NCBI GenBank assembly: GCA_045638005.1
Contig: JAZUAN010000011.1
Location: 1-64,000, forward strand
Length of the DNA stretch: 64,000 nucleotides
Direction of reading: 5' to 3'
Source: URNF01 sp045638005
GTDB taxonomy: Bacteria > Bacillota > Clostridia > Oscillospirales > Acutalibacteraceae
Below, piece after piece: positions 41,808 to 49,374 of the stretch. The translations under genes were made by a program, and so were the position numbers. A model generated the notes under the pieces. The model did no database searches. It was not told where the DNA came from and worked only from the letters and a program-made list of their open reading frames with translations. Position 1 is the first letter of the stretch; the number at the start of each line of letters is the position of its first letter.

Positions 41808-42827
41808 TTAAAATAACACCCGCACGGTGGTGCCTTTGCCGACTTCGCTATTCACCGACAACGTCGCGCCCAAAAACCGCGCACCGTGTTTCACGATGGA
41901 AAGCCCCAGACCCGTGCCGCCGATTTCCTTGGAGTGGCTTTTATCCACCCGATAAAACCGTTCAAAAATATGCGGCAGATCCTCCGACTTGATGCCGATA
42001 CCGGTATCTGTAACGGTCAGCTCCGCACCGTCCACACATTGCCGCAGGGTCACGTCCACCCTGCCGCCCTCGACGTTATATTTGATAGCGTTGTCGCACA
42101 GATTGAAAATGATCTCCTCGACGATCTGGTAAGCGCCGCGCATTTTGATACGGTCACCCGACAGATGCACGGTCACGTTTTTCTTTTGCGCCACCATTTC
42201 CAAATGCGCAATGACCGCTTCGCAGGTCTCATACAGGTCGATATCCTCAATGGTCACCGCGACCTCTTTGCTGTCCAACTGGGACAGCTTGATAATATCC
42301 CCCACCAGGGTAATAAGACGCTGCGACTCGTCGTATATCTTTTCGGAAAAGCGGGGCGCATCTTCCGCCTGCACCATGCCGCTTTTGAGCAGCTCGGCAT
42401 ACCCCGAAATAGAGGTAAGCGGCGTTTTGAGCTCGTGGGACACATTGGCGGTAAAATCCCGCCGCATGGCGTCCTGCTGTTCATGCTCGGCACGCATATC
42501 TTCCATCTGCTGTGTGAGCTGTGCGTTTTGCTGGTTGATGCGATCAATCAGCGGCTCCAATTCCGCGTACACTTCGGTCTTTTTGGGGTTTTTCAACGGA
42601 ATGTGGTTGATAGGCGCGGTGATGGACCGCGCAAGCCGCGCGGCAAGCACCGCCGACAGCAGCACCGCGCACACTAAAATGATTGCCGCGGGAACGGCTA
42701 GCTCTTTCAATGCGGTGACAGGGGGCGTGTTTTGGTCGATCTGCAACGCGACACACACCGCCGCGAGGGTGGAAAACAGCACAATAAGGGAAACGGCAAG
42801 CGAGCTTATGAATATCTTTTTGCGCAT
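41808..42827 (-). CDS. phoR: Sensor histidine kinase, PhoR-like
   Basis: 339 residues. Two N-terminal membrane segments (about 9-31 and 43-66) enclose only a short external loop. There is no PAS domain before the DHp helix with FTANVSHELKTPLTSISGYAE (phosphoacceptor His). The HATPase core has NLCDNAIKYN (N box), VTDTGIGI (G1), FERFYRVD (F box) and GGTGLGLSIVKH (G2). The very short loop suggests sensing through a partner such as a PhoU-type protein, as for PhoR. It follows phoB by 4 nt. The phosphate role is inferred from the neighbours and Pho boxes. Confidence 0.88.
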   Translation of the reverse strand: MRKKIFISSLAVSLIVLFSTLAAVCVALQIDQNTPPVTALKELAVPAAIILVCAVLLSAVLAARLARSITAPINHIPLKNPKKTEVYAELEPLIDRINQQNAQLTQQMEDMRAEHEQQDAMRRDFTANVSHELKTPLTSISGYAELLKSGMVQAEDAPRFSEKIYDESQRLITLVGDIIKLSQLDSKEVAVTIEDIDLYETCEAVIAHLEMVAQKKNVTVHLSGDRIKMRGAYQIVEEIIFNLCDNAIKYNVEGGRVDVTLRQCVDGAELTVTDTGIGIKSEDLPHIFERFYRVDKSHSKEIGGTGLGLSIVKHGARFLGATLSVNSEVGKGTTVRVLF

Positions 42828-42831
42828 ACCG

Positions 42832-43497
42832 TCAGCCCCCTATTTTGTATCCGATGCCGCGCACCGTTTCAATGCGCGCGCCCGCAGCACCGAGTTTTTG
42901 GCGCAGGGTGCGGATATGTACGTCTACCGTGCGGCTCTCGCCGTCAAACGCATAGCCCCACACCTCGTTCAGAATCTGATCGCGGGTGAGCACCATGCCG
43001 CGGTTTAACAGCAGATAGCACAGCATTTCAAATTCTTTGAGCGTCAGCGTGACATCCGCGCCGTCCACCTGCACGATATGCTTTTTGGGGCAGACATATA
43101 GGTTTTCTATCGTATACTCGCAGACGGTTTCGGTATCTTTCGTGCGCAGCCGCGCTTTCACACGCGCGACCAATTCCATCACGCCGAAAGGTTTGGCGAT
43201 ATAATCATCCGCGCCCATTTCAAAGCCCTTGACCTTATCCATCTCGGAGCCTTTCGCTGTGAGCATGATGACCGGAATATCGCGGGTGGCATGATCCGCG
43301 CGCAACTGCTTTAATATGGACAAGCCATCCTGTTCGGGCAGCATAATATCCAGCAAAATCAGCGACGGTGCGCCCTCCCGCATTTTTTGCCAAAATGCGG
43401 ATGGGGTCGCAAATCCCTCACTCTGCAAGCCGGTACTGTTTAACGTGTATACCACCAGTTCACGAATATTGCTGTCGTCCTCCACAAGATAGACCAT
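42832..43497 (-). CDS. phoB: Response regulator, OmpR/PhoB family
   Basis: 221 residues: receiver domain with DDSN acidic pocket, phospho-Asp in LILLDIMLP, conserved Thr/Lys in MLTAKGSEMDKVKGFEMGADDYIAKPF; and a C-terminal winged helix with LTLKEFEMLCYLLLNRG and DVHIRTLRQKLG. It starts at the ATG of MVYLVEDD with AGAGGTGA; the reading to 43674 crosses the promoter and is rejected. Phased repeats upstream suggest autoregulation. Naming as PhoB rests on the kinase pair, the adjacent Na/Pi transporters and the promoter boxes. Confidence 0.88.
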   Translation of the reverse strand: MVYLVEDDSNIRELVVYTLNSTGLQSEGFATPSAFWQKMREGAPSLILLDIMLPEQDGLSILKQLRADHATRDIPVIMLTAKGSEMDKVKGFEMGADDYIAKPFGVMELVARVKARLRTKDTETVCEYTIENLYVCPKKHIVQVDGADVTLTLKEFEMLCYLLLNRGMVLTRDQILNEVWGYAFDGESRTVDVHIRTLRQKLGAAGARIETVRGIGYKIGG

Positions 43498-43532
43498 GCA
43501 TTTCACCTCTTTTGAAACGATACTATCGAAAT

Positions 43533-43571
43533 GTAAAAATTGTAACGCGGTTTTGTTAAATGTACTTAAAA
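43533..43571 (-). promoter_or_regulatory. Pho-box-like phased repeats upstream of phoB
   Basis: Minus-strand hexamers TTTTAA (43566-43571), TTTAAC (43555-43560) and TTTTAC (43533-43538), spaced by 11 and 22 bp, with a degenerate slot at 43544. The register and the gap match the array before Na/Pi copy 2. Confidence 0.75.
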
Positions 43572-43653
43572 TATAGTACCATATTTTAAAAGAGGTTGCA
43601 ACCATAGAGGTGATTTTAAAATGCCTGTGTAGGGTGCGAGCCTCTACGCATAC

Positions 43654-43699
43654 TAAAAAACAGCGACACCCCATCTAAAAAGATGCATTGTCGCTGTTT
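43654..43699 (-). terminator. Terminator of the XRE gene
   Basis: Stem AAACAGCGACA / TGTCGCTGTTT enclosing an inner CATCT/AGATG hairpin, with a T6 tail on the minus strand. Confidence 0.85.
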
Positions 43700-43722
43700 C
43701 GTTTCTTTGGAAAATCCATACA

Positions 43723-43923
43723 TTATTTTTTATCGTTGCGCCCCAACAGGTAATCGGTCGTTGTACCGTAAAAATCTGCGAGTTTTAGCAATATTGGAGT
43801 GGGAATATCATTTTCGCCAGTCTCGTACTTGGAATATCCGGTTTGCGACATACCAAGTATCTCTGCAAGTTGCTTTTGCGTTAAATCCTTATCTTCACGC
43901 AAATCACGCAAGCGAGGATACAT
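43723..43923 (-). CDS. XRE-family transcriptional regulator, 66 residues
   Basis: A small repressor consisting of one helix-turn-helix domain: RLRDLREDKDLTQKQLAEIL, then GMSQTGYSKYETGENDIPTP as recognition helix, and LLKLADFYGTTTDYLLGR, the standard end of the domain. There is no dimerisation or sensing extension. It has an AAGGGG-type ribosome site and two related palindromes upstream, so it is probably autoregulated. Similar small regulators are common in Clostridia on chromosomes and on mobile elements; no other mobile gene is nearby. Confidence 0.88.
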   Translation of the reverse strand: MYPRLRDLREDKDLTQKQLAEILGMSQTGYSKYETGENDIPTPILLKLADFYGTTTDYLLGRNDKK

Positions 43924-43976
43924 ATACCCACCCCTTTCTCTTCCTATTATTGTTGAGTTTATATTTACTATAATTC

Positions 43977-44024
43977 AACCTAAAACAGGGTATTGCATTT
44001 TAACCTGAAACAGGTTAAAATGCA
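43977..44024. promoter_or_regulatory. Twin palindromic operators upstream of the XRE gene
   Basis: Site 1 (43994-44024) is a perfect 14+3+14 palindrome, TGCATTTTAACCTG-AAA-CAGGTTAAAATGCA. Site 2 (43977-43990), AACCTAAAACAGGG, repeats the core AACCTGAAACAGG with two changes. The site lies downstream of parB, so site 1 could also fold in the parB transcript, but it has no T tract. Confidence 0.7.
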
Positions 44025-44092
44025 GATGGTGGCGGACGGCATGATTTCATATAATACAAAGCGTATTATATGAAACTATTATACAATATGTT

Positions 44093-44905
44093 TCACTTTT
44101 CTGCGCTGATCTTGGGTATCCGCACGATACATTCAATATGGGTGTCGGTTTCTTTGCGGGTGCACTCGGCGGAGATACCACCCTTTTTCATGGTGGCGAC
44201 CGCGTGGTCGAGGGTATTGAAAAACAGCCGCACGTCGCGGATGAGCGGTTTTACCCTCCCGTGCCGCGCAACCTTGCCGGACAGCATTTTTTCTACCAAA
44301 GCCTCGCTTTGCGCTACCGTCAAACCGCGGCGCAGCATTTCGGACAACGCGTATTTGCGTTCCTCCGGTTTTTTGAGCCGCAAAAGGCAACGCGCGTGTC
44401 GCTCGGAAAGACCGCCTGCGGTGAGCAACCGCCGCTCCTCATAAGACAGCTTTAACAGCCGCAGCTTATTCGCCACTGCCGACTGGGAATAGCCGAGCTT
44501 TAACGCGGCTTCCTCTTGGGTGAGCCCGTAGGTATGTATCAGCCGCTCGATCCCCTCGGCGGTCTCAAAGCAGTTCATGTCCTCCCGCTGTAAATTCTCG
44601 ATCATCGCAAGCAACGCCTGCCGCATCCCCTGGGCCTCGGTGCGCACGCACGGCACGGTTTTGAGCCCCGCCATCTTTGCGGCGCGCAATCGCCTCTCCC
44701 CCGACAACAAAATCGGTCTGCCCTCCCGTATGGTGACAATGAGCGGCTGCAAAATGCCGTTTTCCGCGATGCTCTGGGACAGTTCCAGCAGCTTCATCCG
44801 ATCAAACTGCTTGCGCGGCTGCTGTGGGTTGGGCAGGATGTCCTCTACGGGGATCATTTCCACCTGCCCCGCTGTTTTATACTTCGTTTTCTTTTTCAGT
44901 TCCAT
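44093..44905 (-). CDS. parB: ParB/Spo0J/Noc-family chromosome partition protein
   Basis: CTP-dependent DNA clamp loaded at parS. The N-terminal domain has IPVEDILPNPQQPRKQF and the CTP-binding box LLSGERRLRAAK; a helix-turn-helix follows with LTQEEAALKLGYSQSAVANKLRLLKL. The C-terminal half is a dimerisation region. About 270 residues. I start at ATG with AAAGGGGA upstream; a GTG two codons before is possible. No parA/soj is adjacent, so it may be Spo0J or Noc. parS sites TGTTTCACGTGAAAC rather than Noc sites are nearby, which favours ParB. Confidence 0.88.
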   Translation of the reverse strand: MELKKKTKYKTAGQVEMIPVEDILPNPQQPRKQFDRMKLLELSQSIAENGILQPLIVTIREGRPILLSGERRLRAAKMAGLKTVPCVRTEAQGMRQALLAMIENLQREDMNCFETAEGIERLIHTYGLTQEEAALKLGYSQSAVANKLRLLKLSYEERRLLTAGGLSERHARCLLRLKKPEERKYALSEMLRRGLTVAQSEALVEKMLSGKVARHGRVKPLIRDVRLFFNTLDHAVATMKKGGISAECTRKETDTHIECIVRIPKISAEK

Positions 44906-44926
44906 CTTCACGTCCCCTTTTCTTTG

Positions 44927-45031
44927 CGGCTCCCTCTGACGAGGGAGCCGACAAAACTATTTTAGGTGCGACTTTTGCTGTGTTTTGCGAAGCAAAACGT
45001 CGCGGACTTCGCGGGTTACCCGCGAATGTCC
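44927..45031 (-). repeat. Composite palindromic repeat, copy A
   Basis: Read on the minus strand: GGACATTCGCGGG..CCCGCGAAGTCC, then GTTTTGCTTCGCAAAAC, GCAAAAGTCGCACC and CGGCTCCCTCGTCAGAGGGAGCCG-type stem. It lies between rsmG and parB and matches copy B (45856-45980) in the same order. Confidence 0.65.
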
Positions 45032-45050
45032 TACGGATCTACCATAACAC

Positions 45051-45091
45051 AAAAAAATTTCCCGCCATGTCATACTGTCGTGGCGGGAAAT
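45051..45091 (-). terminator. Terminator of rsmG
   Basis: Stem ATTTCCCGCCA / TGGCGGGAAAT with a T7 tail on the minus strand, 5 nt after the rsmG stop. Confidence 0.88.
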
Positions 45092-45095
45092 CTGT

Positions 45096-45818
45096 TTATA
45101 ACGGATTTTTTGCAATTTTTGCGGCGGGACGCGGGAATTTCGGCGGTGTTTTAGAGCATTTGTCGATAAAAAAGATCTGTCTCTCCCCCGCTTCGCCTTT
45201 GCTGTCGGCGGGTAGGTAGAATTTCTTGACCTCACGCACCTTGCCGCCCAGCTGCGCCATTGCGCGGCGGCTGTTTGCGCTCTCCTCTTCGCCGGTAGGT
45301 CCTTTGAGCGCCAAAAACCGCCCGCCCACCTTTACATACGGCAGGCAATATTCGCAGAGCAGCGGCAATGCACCCACCGCGCGGGCGGTCGCAACGTCAA
45401 ACTGTTCGCGCAGTTCCTCTCTTTTGCCGCCATCCTCTGCGCGCAGGTGTAAAAAGGTGGCTTTCACCCCCACCTGTTTGCACACCTCTTGCAAAAATAC
45501 CAGCCGCTTGTTGAGGCTGTCTAAAAGGGTCAACTCACAATCGGCGCGCAGCATCGCAAGCGGCACACCGGGAAAACCCGCGCCGGTACCCACGTCAATG
45601 AGCGAAAACGCGCCCGCGGGCAGCAACGGTGCCGCCGACAAACTGTCCGCAAAGTGCTTTATCACGATATCGGTGGGATCAATAATGGCGGTGAGGTTCA
45701 TTTTCTCTTTCCATTCCGCCAAAAGACGAGCATAGATATCCAGACGCTCGGCAAGCGCGGCATCCACCTCTACCCCCACCTGCGCGGCGGCGGTTTTGAG
45801 TAATTCTTTGTTGATCAT
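45096..45818 (-). CDS. rsmG: 16S rRNA (guanine527-N7)-methyltransferase
   Basis: SAM-dependent methylation of G527 in 16S rRNA. The SAM loop is SLIDVGTGAGFPGVPLAM; other family blocks are MNLTAIIDPTDIVIKHFADSL, VTARAVGALPLLCEYCLPY-like and KVGGRFLALKG. About 240 residues. It starts at ATG (MINKELL) with AGGAGA; the longer frame to 46016 crosses a repeat and a parS-like site and is rejected. It sits in the conserved mnmG-rsmG-parB order. Confidence 0.94.
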   Translation of the reverse strand: MINKELLKTAAAQVGVEVDAALAERLDIYARLLAEWKEKMNLTAIIDPTDIVIKHFADSLSAAPLLPAGAFSLIDVGTGAGFPGVPLAMLRADCELTLLDSLNKRLVFLQEVCKQVGVKATFLHLRAEDGGKREELREQFDVATARAVGALPLLCEYCLPYVKVGGRFLALKGPTGEEESANSRRAMAQLGGKVREVKKFYLPADSKGEAGERQIFFIDKCSKTPPKFPRPAAKIAKNPL

Positions 45819-45840
45819 AGTATTTTCTCCTATATAGGAT

Positions 45841-45856
45841 TGTTTCATGTGAAATG
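45841..45856. promoter_or_regulatory. parS-like site (degenerate)
   Basis: TGTTTCATGTGAAATG differs from the consensus TGTTTCACGTGAAACA at three positions. It lies between mnmG and rsmG and abuts composite repeat copy B. Confidence 0.55.
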
Positions 45857-45980
45857 GACATTCGCGCTTCGCGCGAAGTCCGTCGACATTTTGTTCGAGC
45901 GCATAAGCGCGCGCTCGGTTTTGCTTCGCAAAACACCACAAAAGTCGCACCCCGAAGCCTCCCTTTACGCAAGGGAGGCT
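45856..45980 (+). repeat. Composite palindromic repeat, copy B
   Basis: GGACATTCGCG..CGCGAAGTCC, a GCGCATAAGCGC-type hairpin, GTTTTGCTTCGCAAAAC, CAAAAGTCGCACC and AGCCTCCCTT..AAGGGAGGCT. It has the same module order as copy A on the opposite strand, so rsmG is flanked by inverted copies. Confidence 0.65.
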
Positions 45981-45996
45981 CCGTTTTACGCGAGTT

Positions 45997-47859
45997 TTAT
46001 TTATTGGTATACACAATCAGCACCGACACATCGGCGGGGCTGACACCGCTGATGCGGGATGCCTGTCCGATACTGCGCGGGCGCACACGGTTGAGCTTCT
46101 CCTGCGCTTCCTTGCGCAGACCCGCAACGGTGGTATAATCCACATCCTGCGGCAGCAATCGTTTTTCCAGCCGCCGCATTTCCGCTATATCTGCCTCTTG
46201 GCGGCGGATATAGCCCTCATATTTGATCTCTACCTCCACCTGCTCGAACACCAGCCGCGGTAATGGGGGGCGGTCAGCATCAATGGGGGTTAGCGCCTCA
46301 TACCCGATATTCGGGCGGCGCATGAGGTCTATAAGCTTCGCGCCGGTGGTGAGCGGTGATGTTTCATGTGAAACAAGGATGCTGTTTATCGCATCCGACG
46401 GCGGGATCACCGTTTTTTCCAGACGCTCGCGCTCTTTTGCCTTCATTTCGCGCCGCTGACAGAAATGCGCCCAGCGAACATCATCCACCAAGCCTACTTC
46501 CCTGCCGATAGGGGTCAACCGCTCATCAGCATTGTCCTGCCGCAGTACAAGGCGGTATTCCGACCGCGAGGTCATCATGCGGTACGGATCGCTGCACCCT
46601 TTTGTGACCAGATCGTCAATGAGGGTGCCGATATAACTGGACGCGCGATCCAGCAACAGCGGCTGTTTACCTAACAACTTGTTGGCGGCATTGACACCCG
46701 CAACCAAGCCTTGCGCCGCCGCTTCCTCGTAGCCGGAGCTGCCGTTGAACTGTCCCGCACCATAAAGACCGGGCACGCTTTTAAATTCCAGCGTAGCGTC
46801 CAACTGCAATGGGTCGATACAATCGTATTCTATTGCATACGCGGGGCGCATAACCTTAACCTTTTCAAGACCGGGAATGGTGCGTAAGAATTTGAGCTGT
46901 ACGTCTACGGGAAGAGAGGAGCTCAGTCCTTGCAGGTACATTTCCTCGGTATTTTTGCCGCACGGCTCAATAAACACCTGATGTCGTTCTTTTTCCGCAA
47001 ATCGCACCACCTTATCCTCAAAACTGGGACAATACCGCGGTCCGACCCCCTCGATCACACCGCCGTACAGCGGGGAACGATGCAGATTTTCGCGGATAAC
47101 CTGTTTGGTCTCCTCGGTGGTCCAGGTGATATGGCAGGCAACGGTGTTTTTAAGATCCTCGCCGCTCTCAAACGAAAACGGTGTGACCGGATCCTCCCCT
47201 TCCTGCTCCTCCATGTTAGAAAAATCAATACTTTGGCGCAACACGCGAGAGGGTGTGCCGGTTTTAAATCGTCTGAGCTCCACACCGAGTTCTTTGAGTG
47301 ATTGGGACAGGCTGTTCGCGGCAAACATACCGTCAGGACCGCCTTCGTAGTTGACATCACCCACAAAGATGCGCCCTTTGAGGAAAGTACCGGTCGCCAA
47401 GATCACCGTATCGGCAATGTACTGCGCTTCCAACTGGGTGGTGAGCAAAAATTTACCTTCCGCGGTTTTTTCGAGGGATACCACTTCCCCCTGCCGCACA
47501 TCGAGGTTTTCTTGCAGTTCCAGCGCATGCTTCATATAAGCGGCATAATCTCTGCGGTCGATCTGCGCGCGCAGAGAATGCACCGCGGGACCTTTACCGC
47601 GGTTGAGCATGCGGGACTGCAAAAAGGTAGCGTCCGCCGCCTTACCCATCTCGCCACCCAGCGCGTCTATCTCCCGCACAAGATGACCCTTTGCGGTACC
47701 GCCGATGGAAGGGTTGCAGGGCATATTGCCCACCCAGTCCATATTCACGGTAAACACACAGGTCTTAGCACCAAGGCGCGAGCTCGCAAGACCCGCCTCA
47801 ATTCCGGCGTGTCCTGCACCAATCACAGCAACCTGATAGTTTTCCTCTAAAAATTTCAT
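45997..47859 (-). CDS. mnmG: tRNA uridine-5-carboxymethylaminomethyl modification enzyme
   Basis: FAD-dependent partner of MnmE. The N-terminal FAD loop is VAVIGAGHAGIEAGLASSRLG; the signatures NPSIGGTAKGHLVREIDALGG and GTFLKGRIFVGD follow, with the catalytic cysteine region in the CNPS loop. The C-terminal helical domain contains YEGYIRRQ and a terminal SGVSPADVSVLIVY. Length 620, normal. A parS site lies inside the coding sequence at 46360. Start: ATG with AAGGAAGG. Confidence 0.96.
   Translation of the reverse strand: MKFLEENYQVAVIGAGHAGIEAGLASSRLGAKTCVFTVNMDWVGNMPCNPSIGGTAKGHLVREIDALGGEMGKAADATFLQSRMLNRGKGPAVHSLRAQIDRRDYAAYMKHALELQENLDVRQGEVVSLEKTAEGKFLLTTQLEAQYIADTVILATGTFLKGRIFVGDVNYEGGPDGMFAANSLSQSLKELGVELRRFKTGTPSRVLRQSIDFSNMEEQEGEDPVTPFSFESGEDLKNTVACHITWTTEETKQVIRENLHRSPLYGGVIEGVGPRYCPSFEDKVVRFAEKERHQVFIEPCGKNTEEMYLQGLSSSLPVDVQLKFLRTIPGLEKVKVMRPAYAIEYDCIDPLQLDATLEFKSVPGLYGAGQFNGSSGYEEAAAQGLVAGVNAANKLLGKQPLLLDRASSYIGTLIDDLVTKGCSDPYRMMTSRSEYRLVLRQDNADERLTPIGREVGLVDDVRWAHFCQRREMKAKERERLEKTVIPPSDAINSILVSHETSPLTTGAKLIDLMRRPNIGYEALTPIDADRPPLPRLVFEQVEVEIKYEGYIRRQEADIAEMRRLEKRLLPQDVDYTTVAGLRKEAQEKLNRVRPRSIGQASRISGVSPADVSVLIVYTNK
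46360..46375. promoter_or_regulatory. parS site inside mnmG
   Basis: TGTTTCATGTGAAACA, one mismatch from the consensus TGTTTCACGTGAAACA; fully palindromic apart from the centre. Confidence 0.8.
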
Positions 47860-47893
47860 GGGATACCTTCCTTTGGTTTTTCAATCTAGCGTT

Positions 47894-47909
47894 TGTTTCA
47901 CGTGAAACG
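47894..47909. promoter_or_regulatory. parS site upstream of mnmG
   Basis: TGTTTCACGTGAAACG, 15 of 16 bases of the consensus. It is followed immediately by a GGACACTCGCAAA..TTTGCGAAGTCC hairpin (to 47938), the same module that follows the parS-like site at 45841. Confidence 0.9.
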
Positions 47910-47973
47910 GACACTCGCAAATAAATTTGCGAAGTCCGTCCTCGCCTCACGATAAATTTGAGAATGTTTATGT

Positions 47974-48048
47974 ACGGAACAACCTGGGTGTCGTTCCGTT
48001 ATAATTCACACAAATTCCGCGGAACAACACATAGGTTGTTCCCTATGT
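47974..48048. repeat. Dispersed repeat (GGAACAAC palindromes)
   Basis: GGAACAACCTGGGTGTCGTTCC followed by GGAACAACACATAGGTTGTTCC in the 591-nt gap 47860-48450; the first half matches 29521-29542. Confidence 0.5.
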
Positions 48049-48119
48049 TTTGCGGTGTTTCGGCTGCGCCGAAACCGGGCTCACGACATAGAACCCGCGC
48101 AAAATCTCGCGGAAACACC

Positions 48120-48330
48120 GGTTTTTAAGCCGGTGTTTCACTTTTCAACATTTCAACACATTTTCAACAGTCAAAGTGTCGAAAAGTATGGAAATTCCGC
48201 GTTTATACGAGAAAAATATACAGATTGGAATATTTTTACGTTTTGGTTTCACCATTTCCACATAGTTTTCCACATGGAAAAACATGGTTTTTCCGCTGTT
48301 TTACTGCGTTTTCTCGGTTTTCCACCTTAC
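48120..48330. other. AT-rich gap with DnaA-box-like sequences
   Basis: After a CCGGTTTTTAAGCCGG-type hairpin (about 48117-48133), the gap before the deacetylase gene holds TTTCCACA (48255-48262) and TTTTCCACA (48266-48274), plus several TTTTCAACA-type words. No ORF with a ribosome site is present. It could bind DnaA, but no perfect TTATCCACA box is seen. Confidence 0.4.
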
Positions 48331-48450
48331 TTTTGGGTGAAACATTTTTATACAACTCGCAAACCTTTGTTGCTTTTTATACGCATATACATGCACCGTC
48401 AAACATTTATTATAAGGAACAGTTTTTATCTGAACAGAAGGTGTCTTTTT

Positions 48451-49287
48451 ATGCGCAAATCCATTCGGTTTTCACATGTCGCCGTTTTCTTGGCGGTGAT
48501 CCTACTCACCATGTTGCTGTCCCGCTTGGAAGAAAACAAAAAGGCGACAGCTGCAAGTATTGAAACAGAACGCACCGTACCGGTGCTGATGTATCATCAT
48601 CTGTTATCCCGCACCGACAAAAGTCAGTATGCGGGCAATTCCATTGTTACCTACACAGAGGATTTTGAAAAACAACTGCAATGGCTCAAACAAGAGGGAT
48701 ACGAGAGCATATCCCCCGCGCAATTTGAAAATTGGTTTTTTCACGATGCGCCCCTACCCGAAAAGGCGGTGATGCTTACCTTTGACGACGGCTATATGAG
48801 CAACTTCGTTTACGCATACCCGCTTTTAAAGCAATACGGATTTCAAGCGGTGCTTTTCTCGGTCACCGGCAAAATCGCCGAGCAAGAGGTGACCTTCCGC
48901 CCAAACCAGATCAATATGCTGGATCAGACCTCCATGCTGGCGGGCGGAGACGTGTTTTATTATGCGTCCCATACCCATGACCTGCATTTTCTCTCCGGCA
49001 AACGCTCGGCTCTGGCCACCGCCGGTGCCGACACAGTCGCTGCGGATATCAAAAAAAGCCTTACAGCACTCTCCGCTTTCCCGTCCGCCTACACCGCCAC
49101 GTTTTCTTACCCTTACGGACAATTTAGCGATACCGTCATCCGCACTTTACAAGAAAACGGTATCACCCACGCCTTTATCGCAAGTAAGGGCAAGCTGACC
49201 CGCAACAGCGACCCCTTTGCCCTGCCGCGATATCCGATATCCTATCAGGTTTCCTTTTCCACTTTTAAATCGTATATACAGGGTTAA
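48451..49287 (+). CDS. Polysaccharide deacetylase, membrane-anchored
   Basis: 278 residues: N-terminal anchor (about 9-26, AVFLAVILLTMLLSRL), then a NodB-type domain with VPVLMYHHLL, VMLTFDDGYMSNFVYAYPLL (catalytic Asp pair) and the metal-binding SHTHDLHFL. A C-terminal motif FSYPYGQFSDTVIRTL follows. It probably trims acetyl groups from peptidoglycan or another wall polymer outside the cell. Start: ATG with AGAAGGTG; the frame extending to 48055 lies in AT-rich non-coding sequence. It is the only plus-strand gene between mnmG and gyrA. Confidence 0.9.
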   Translation: MRKSIRFSHVAVFLAVILLTMLLSRLEENKKATAASIETERTVPVLMYHHLLSRTDKSQYAGNSIVTYTEDFEKQLQWLKQEGYESISPAQFENWFFHDAPLPEKAVMLTFDDGYMSNFVYAYPLLKQYGFQAVLFSVTGKIAEQEVTFRPNQINMLDQTSMLAGGDVFYYASHTHDLHFLSGKRSALATAGADTVAADIKKSLTALSAFPSAYTATFSYPYGQFSDTVIRTLQENGITHAFIASKGKLTRNSDPFALPRYPISYQVSFSTFKSYIQG

Positions 49288-49339
49288 TATATTACTATAA
49301 GTATTATATGCGCGTTATAAAACTATTCGTAAACATCGT

Positions 49340-49374
49340 ATCGCCCGCAGGTGCTCTGCGGGCGATGCGTTTTA
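49340..49374. terminator. Terminator between deacetylase and gyrA
   Basis: 11-bp stem ATCGCCCGCAG / CTGCGGGCGAT with a short T run; the two genes converge here. Confidence 0.85.

Noticed and set aside
43994..44024. Rho-independent terminator of parB
   Set aside because: The palindrome is perfect, but neither strand has a following T tract, and its core is repeated nearby, which fits operators better.
48055..48450. N-terminal extension of the deacetylase
   Set aside because: AT-rich, no family similarity; the downstream ATG has a ribosome site and a proper membrane anchor.
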